Assembly (NCBI GenBank): GCA_031430595.1
Contig: JANPBU010000010.1
Coordinates: 62,001 to 126,000 of the forward strand
Direction of reading: 5' to 3'
Source of the DNA: JANNBN01 sp031430595
Lineage (GTDB): Bacteria > Actinomycetota > Acidimicrobiia > Acidimicrobiales > JANYDT01
DNA: 64,000 bases
The translations under genes and the position numbers were made by a program. A model generated the notes under the pieces. It had not been told where the DNA came from, made no database searches, and worked only from the letters and a program-made list of their open reading frames with translations. Shown here piece by piece: positions 62,901 through 64,000 of this stretch. Position 1 is the stretch's first letter; each line of letters starts with the position of its first letter.

Positions 62901-63315
62901 GAAGGGTTTGGTTGACGGCACCGTCTATGAAGATAAGAACCGAAACAAGACGTTTGACGAAAACGAGAAGCCCATTGCGGGTGTCGCGGTTCGCCTCACC
63001 GATTCGTCGGGCCGTGTCATCGAAACCACCACCGACGCCGATGGTCGCTATCAGTTCACCGATGTTCCTGACGGTGAAGTAACCATCGAGGTACTGACGG
63101 TTCAGAAGCCAGTTGGTGGGTCAAAAACGTTCGTTGTTTCTGCGAAGGGCCCAGAAACTGTTGTCAATATTGGTTACGCAACTTCGGTTGTAAAGAACGA
63201 AATACTGGAACTGTCGTTGACCGGTAGTTCCCTGAGCCTTCTGTTTGTTTCACTCGGCTTGCTTGGCGCAGGGTTCGTCTTCCTGCTTGGCTTCCGCCGC
63301 CGTGAAGATGCCTAG
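56989..63315 (+). CDS. Giant surface protein with Cna-B/SdrD-type repeats and sorting-like tail
   Basis: This 2108-residue exported protein has a signal peptide (residues about 1-32, ending AAQAG) and a 950-residue N-terminal region of Ig-like or DUF11-like modules (LPLGVVWDKRPSTC..., ITYRLTYGNTSP). An SdrD-B domain follows (about 1008-1140, IGDTYFHDLNKNGIQDAGEP), then seven Cna-B-like repeats of about 105-120 residues, a Pro/Thr linker, and a final SdrD-B domain (about 1970-2065, VYEDKNRNKTFDENEKP). The C-terminus is LSLTGSS, a hydrophobic helix and RRREDA, which resembles a sortase signal with LSLTG in place of LPXTG. AAAGG lies six bases before ATG. It is probably an adhesin or wall-anchored stalk. 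Confidence 0.93.
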   Translation: MSSRIPSFRRSIAALACFVTGFAGLSVSAAQAGVNETFPKVLIVKTEDGQAPFDATAGPGNDTGNNNGEVRAGQLTKYKLNFSVTDSTVTTDPGENRNNVTFTSDELPLGVVWDKRPSTCLVPGSSISGDGIATPSVLLCNMGTWTTGSAWVVTANVRALPSAEDGTKFVVSGTLTATDVPRSDSASSEAVVVRTQPRIDLVKNAPIFFGAKKIDGVDGYVYAYGMGVKYRPGSETVKLPMTWSDDYSSVHPDAKFLGCTIAGTNEPVSGFNVWAIAQPLGKLNFGAWNGDFRDTKARAVQDSGRISCTDSGGNVSVSVDGVATNPDWYPTEDFASPGTALTPGDNWIGSYVMTVWIPSTAFNTGNDFNFRAENRLNDFAPVGGTSGNPNFADPDLEPGRKLTNEDVASETALIGTQNWYESVIYRPSPGSFDKNDYQFSDGITAATFAGDTTGGTIWGAFVGSGYKSGDGVLAATNKYAALNELYFSGIIDIPVGFTNCMTYDNRYTTVEALPGQPTRGAFVWSGTPASTNTNAGWVVEYGTGGPGGSAATTWASDAERKAGTCDDTDSSSPWTADLTAVVGGPTAITKVRARSTSVYTVAEQLSDISSPNSYGQAYARFAVLLKVQPTAPGGVVAANYQKVKDPSGTWFTGWRQPSYVETTALGDLGDRITVVGTRVRTAKKIAQNTYRAGTQQDWTLDNTSDAMGILPAGQALNVKLVDTIPTELSYVVGSAVCTAAVAAPVSCEPTVVNNAGGTQTLSWNFGSFTAGSTMSSISFKTDSESVIQDGASRVNNVIISADNDNSPESFRTAKATANFSNPAAFNASKRVLTPLVEKGDPITYRLTYGNTSPEAKLTSDFIDWLPHNGDPRTPKTVHDGTMEFVSAVQISGAQTTTLEYSKEPYANLVAPIPNGSQGDYRPLTIRPAIVWCAALLGGTCPASAAEVTGFRIKGSSIAPGQKTVYELTMKPKATALDKVGNLFTNRFMGDVDGIDLPIESNNVTARVIGSSIGDTYFHDLNKNGIQDAGEPGIPGATVQLFDNAGTEIPVGPDGLIDTADDAIGGMLTDSNGKYKFGNLHSGDYKVGFSLPAGSWVRTTAGAGSDRTLDSDASVADGLTSTISLGINATRTDIDAGVWKLAKLSGHVYVDPNQDGSHGTGPNDRPLFQIRVTLKGTDADGLLVDRFVDTDANGFYEFTNLVPGTYSVSEGTVSDTTLDDALDRAGSKGGTVTNEKISAITIASGDDAINYDFTEVVAPASLAGSVKVVGTGVAIEGVAIKATNTTTGEVFTTTTDNTGAYSFPTLPAGTYNVTETQPAGYNDAADTVGTGATTAGTAGNDALTGVVLSPRDKAINYDFTETVTPALPVNLSGSVKVNGTGAPIDNVTIKITNTATGEAFTTTTNNTGAYSFVGLPAGTYNLAETQPAGYNDSIDSVGTGAATPGTGTNDAVTGIVLTPGQSAINYDFTETVIPPASISGSVKVNGSGDPIANVKVTLTNTATGVTTETTTDDTGAYSFTNLAPGTYTVKETQPSTFVDGPDSLGTGATTAGTATNDQFAGVVLGGGQNAVNYDFTENKPASISGAVYVAGTNTPIAGVTITLKNETTNLTTTTTTGLDGKYSFTGLPAGTYSVTETQPSGFDDAADKAGTGATGAAGTVGADSVTGITVVAGDKAVDYDFTETPTPIPQPTYASLAGQVYVAGSGRPIGGVTVTLTGTTPAGVTTVYTTTTDANGAYFFGNLPAGTYRVVESQPAGYSDDADVAGNKGGTAGNDSITDIKLVGGDVATGYDFTERADIVLILPQSTISGRVLVSDDGSPIAGVVIRLTGTDVNGVRVELTAITDANGNYSFNPPASSPAGYTLTQEQPFGFVDDADVAGTGGGTAGNDVISSIVLPSGAALTGYNFTESRPKVAPTTPVVVAPTTGTGISPNPVEPTKPTKPATPATGTPAPAPTPLTPTPDSSPVTVKVVKGLVDGTVYEDKNRNKTFDENEKPIAGVAVRLTDSSGRVIETTTDADGRYQFTDVPDGEVTIEVLTVQKPVGGSKTFVVSAKGPETVVNIGYATSVVKNEILELSLTGSSLSLLFVSLGLLGAGFVFLLGFRRREDA
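60412..62720 (+). repeat. Seven tandem Cna-B-like repeats
   Basis: Seven units of roughly 320-360 bases begin near 60412, 60772, 61090, 61411, 61726, 62066 and 62401. Each has the pattern SG.V.V.G...PI..V...L, then TT.T...G.Y.F..LP.GTY.V.E.QP.G, ending N/GYDFTE. The third to fifth are most alike, indicating recent duplication. Confidence 0.9.
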
Positions 63316-63346
63316 CTAGTAGGTCCGCAGACAATCTGTTCAACCG

Positions 63347-63382
63347 AACGTCCCGACTGCTCCGTGCGGTCGGGACGTTTTT
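63347..63382 (+). terminator. Strong rho-independent terminator after the giant gene
   Basis: aacgtcccgac and gtcgggacgtt form an 11-base-pair stem with an 11-base loop, followed by TTT. It lies 32 bases after the stop of the giant gene and before the convergent hydantoinase. Confidence 0.9.
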
Positions 63383-63403
63383 CGCGTTGCTGGCTTACCA
63401 GCC

Positions 63404-64000
63404 TTATACGAGATACTGGCTGAGCCCCCGCTTCGTGTAGCTGCCTTGACCCTTTTTACCCTTGTACTTACCTTTGTCGACGATCACTCGACCACGGCTC
63501 ATCACCATCTCGCACTTCCCGTTGATCTGCTCGCCTTCGTAAGCCGAATAGTCAACAGCCATATGATGCATTTCAACGCCAAGTGTTTGCACAACGTCGG
63601 GGTTGTAGATCACGATGTCGGCGTCGGCACCGGGGGCAATGACACCTTTCTTACCGTACAGCCCAAACATACGCGCCGGCGTCGTTGAAGCCACTTCAAC
63701 AAAACGTTCGAGCGAGATGTGGCCGTCATGAACACCCTGATACAACAGGTCCATACGATGTTCGACACCAGCCATACCGTTCGGAATCTTTGAGAAGTCT
63801 CCTCGCCCGAGCTCTTTTTGTTCCTTGAAACAGAACGGGCAATGGTCGGTTGATACGACCGATAGATCGTTCATACGAAGCCCCCGCCACAATTCAACCT
63901 GATGTTCTTTATGGCGTAGCGGCGTTGAGCAAACAAAATTCGCCCCTTCGAACCCGTCGAGACCGGGGCGGGCAAGGTCGTCGATTGAACGATACAGGTA
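63404..64000 (-). CDS. hydA: Dihydropyrimidinase/D-hydantoinase, C-terminal part
   Basis: These are the last 198 residues of an amidohydrolase running off the right edge: the frame is open to base 64000 with no start. Dihydropyrimidinase landmarks are VCSTPLRHKEHQVELWRGL, VVSTDHCPFCFKEQ (with the metal-site Asp), DFSKIPNGMAGVEHRMDLLY and the C-terminal GKKGVIAPGADADIVIYNP. It opens the ring of dihydropyrimidines or hydantoins. An internal start at 63892 is only an artefact of the cut. It is part of the catabolic set with the genes at 48.7-55.3 kb. Confidence 0.94.
   Translation of the reverse strand, partial: YLYRSIDDLARPGLDGFEGANFVCSTPLRHKEHQVELWRGLRMNDLSVVSTDHCPFCFKEQKELGRGDFSKIPNGMAGVEHRMDLLYQGVHDGHISLERFVEVASTTPARMFGLYGKKGVIAPGADADIVIYNPDVVQTLGVEMHHMAVDYSAYEGEQINGKCEMVMSRGRVIVDKGKYKGKKGQGSYTKRGLSQYLV

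Overview
The window looks like the chromosome of a mid-GC (a little over 50 %) actinobacterium, most likely of the Acidimicrobiia type. Evidence: a conservon (CvnABCD) signalling operon, F420-type luciferase-like oxidoreductases, a class II DAHP synthase, Liv-type ABC transporters, P450/FadE/FadD catabolic genes, the ndk-mreBCD-mrdA-rodA-rne-rplU-rpmA-obg-proB block, and many genes that appear to be transcribed leaderless. No rRNA, tRNA, CRISPR array, transposase or integrase was seen, and no classical one-component transcription factor was recognised.

Layout. 1-3367 (minus): conservon of GTPase (cut by the window edge), DUF742, roadblock and receptor-like kinase. 3461-7563 (minus): rsfS, nadD, an F420-type oxidoreductase and a dgcN-dgcA pair for D-glutamate use. 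7627-12064 (plus): class II DAHP synthase, a TauE/SafE exporter, a DCC-family thiol protein, dgt and an unknown helical protein. 12081-14400 (minus): a CoxE-type VWA protein with its MoxR ATPase. 14557-21247 (minus): a complete branched-chain amino acid type ABC transporter with a strange membrane-anchored, P-loop-less acyl-CoA-synthetase-like protein inside the operon. 21359-24399 (plus): AAA+ ATPase, membrane coiled-coil protein and PspA. 24403-33870: accessory catabolic genes (alcohol dehydrogenase, acyl-CoA synthetase, P450, SDR, acyl-CoA dehydrogenase, Rieske oxygenase) and a VanY-like peptidase. 33901-45889 (minus): the conserved growth block proB, obg, rpmA, rplU, rne, rodA, mrdA, mreDCB, ndk. 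45962-46806: a 45-residue membrane protein and an AT-rich stretch. 46807-48653 (minus): a murein-peptide peptidase/epimerase pair. 48739-55275 (minus): an NMT1-type ABC transporter, a second luciferase-like oxidoreductase and methylmalonate-semialdehyde dehydrogenase. 55345-63315: a DUF559 nuclease-like protein, a PAP2 phosphatase and a 2108-residue surface protein with Cna-B/SdrD repeats. 63404 to the end (minus): the C-terminal part of a dihydropyrimidinase/hydantoinase.

How it fits together. Two routes for D-glutamate from peptidoglycan turnover sit in the window: DgcN-DgcA for free D-Glu, and a YkfB/YkfC-like pair for L-Ala-D-Glu. The NMT1 transporter, luciferase-like oxidoreductase, MmsA and hydantoinase suggest reductive pyrimidine or hydantoin catabolism, here split by the surface-protein region. 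The usual actinobacterial order ...obg-proB-proA-nadD-rsfS is broken: about 29.4 kb of other genes lie between proB and nadD, and proA is absent from the window.

The most unusual items are the Liv-operon acyl-CoA-synthetase-like membrane protein, the AAA+/coiled-coil/PspA trio, the giant protein with an LSLTG sorting-like tail, a short dispersed repeat that encodes the same peptide in three unrelated genes, and the repeated TANNNT-6/7 nt-start codon promoter layout.
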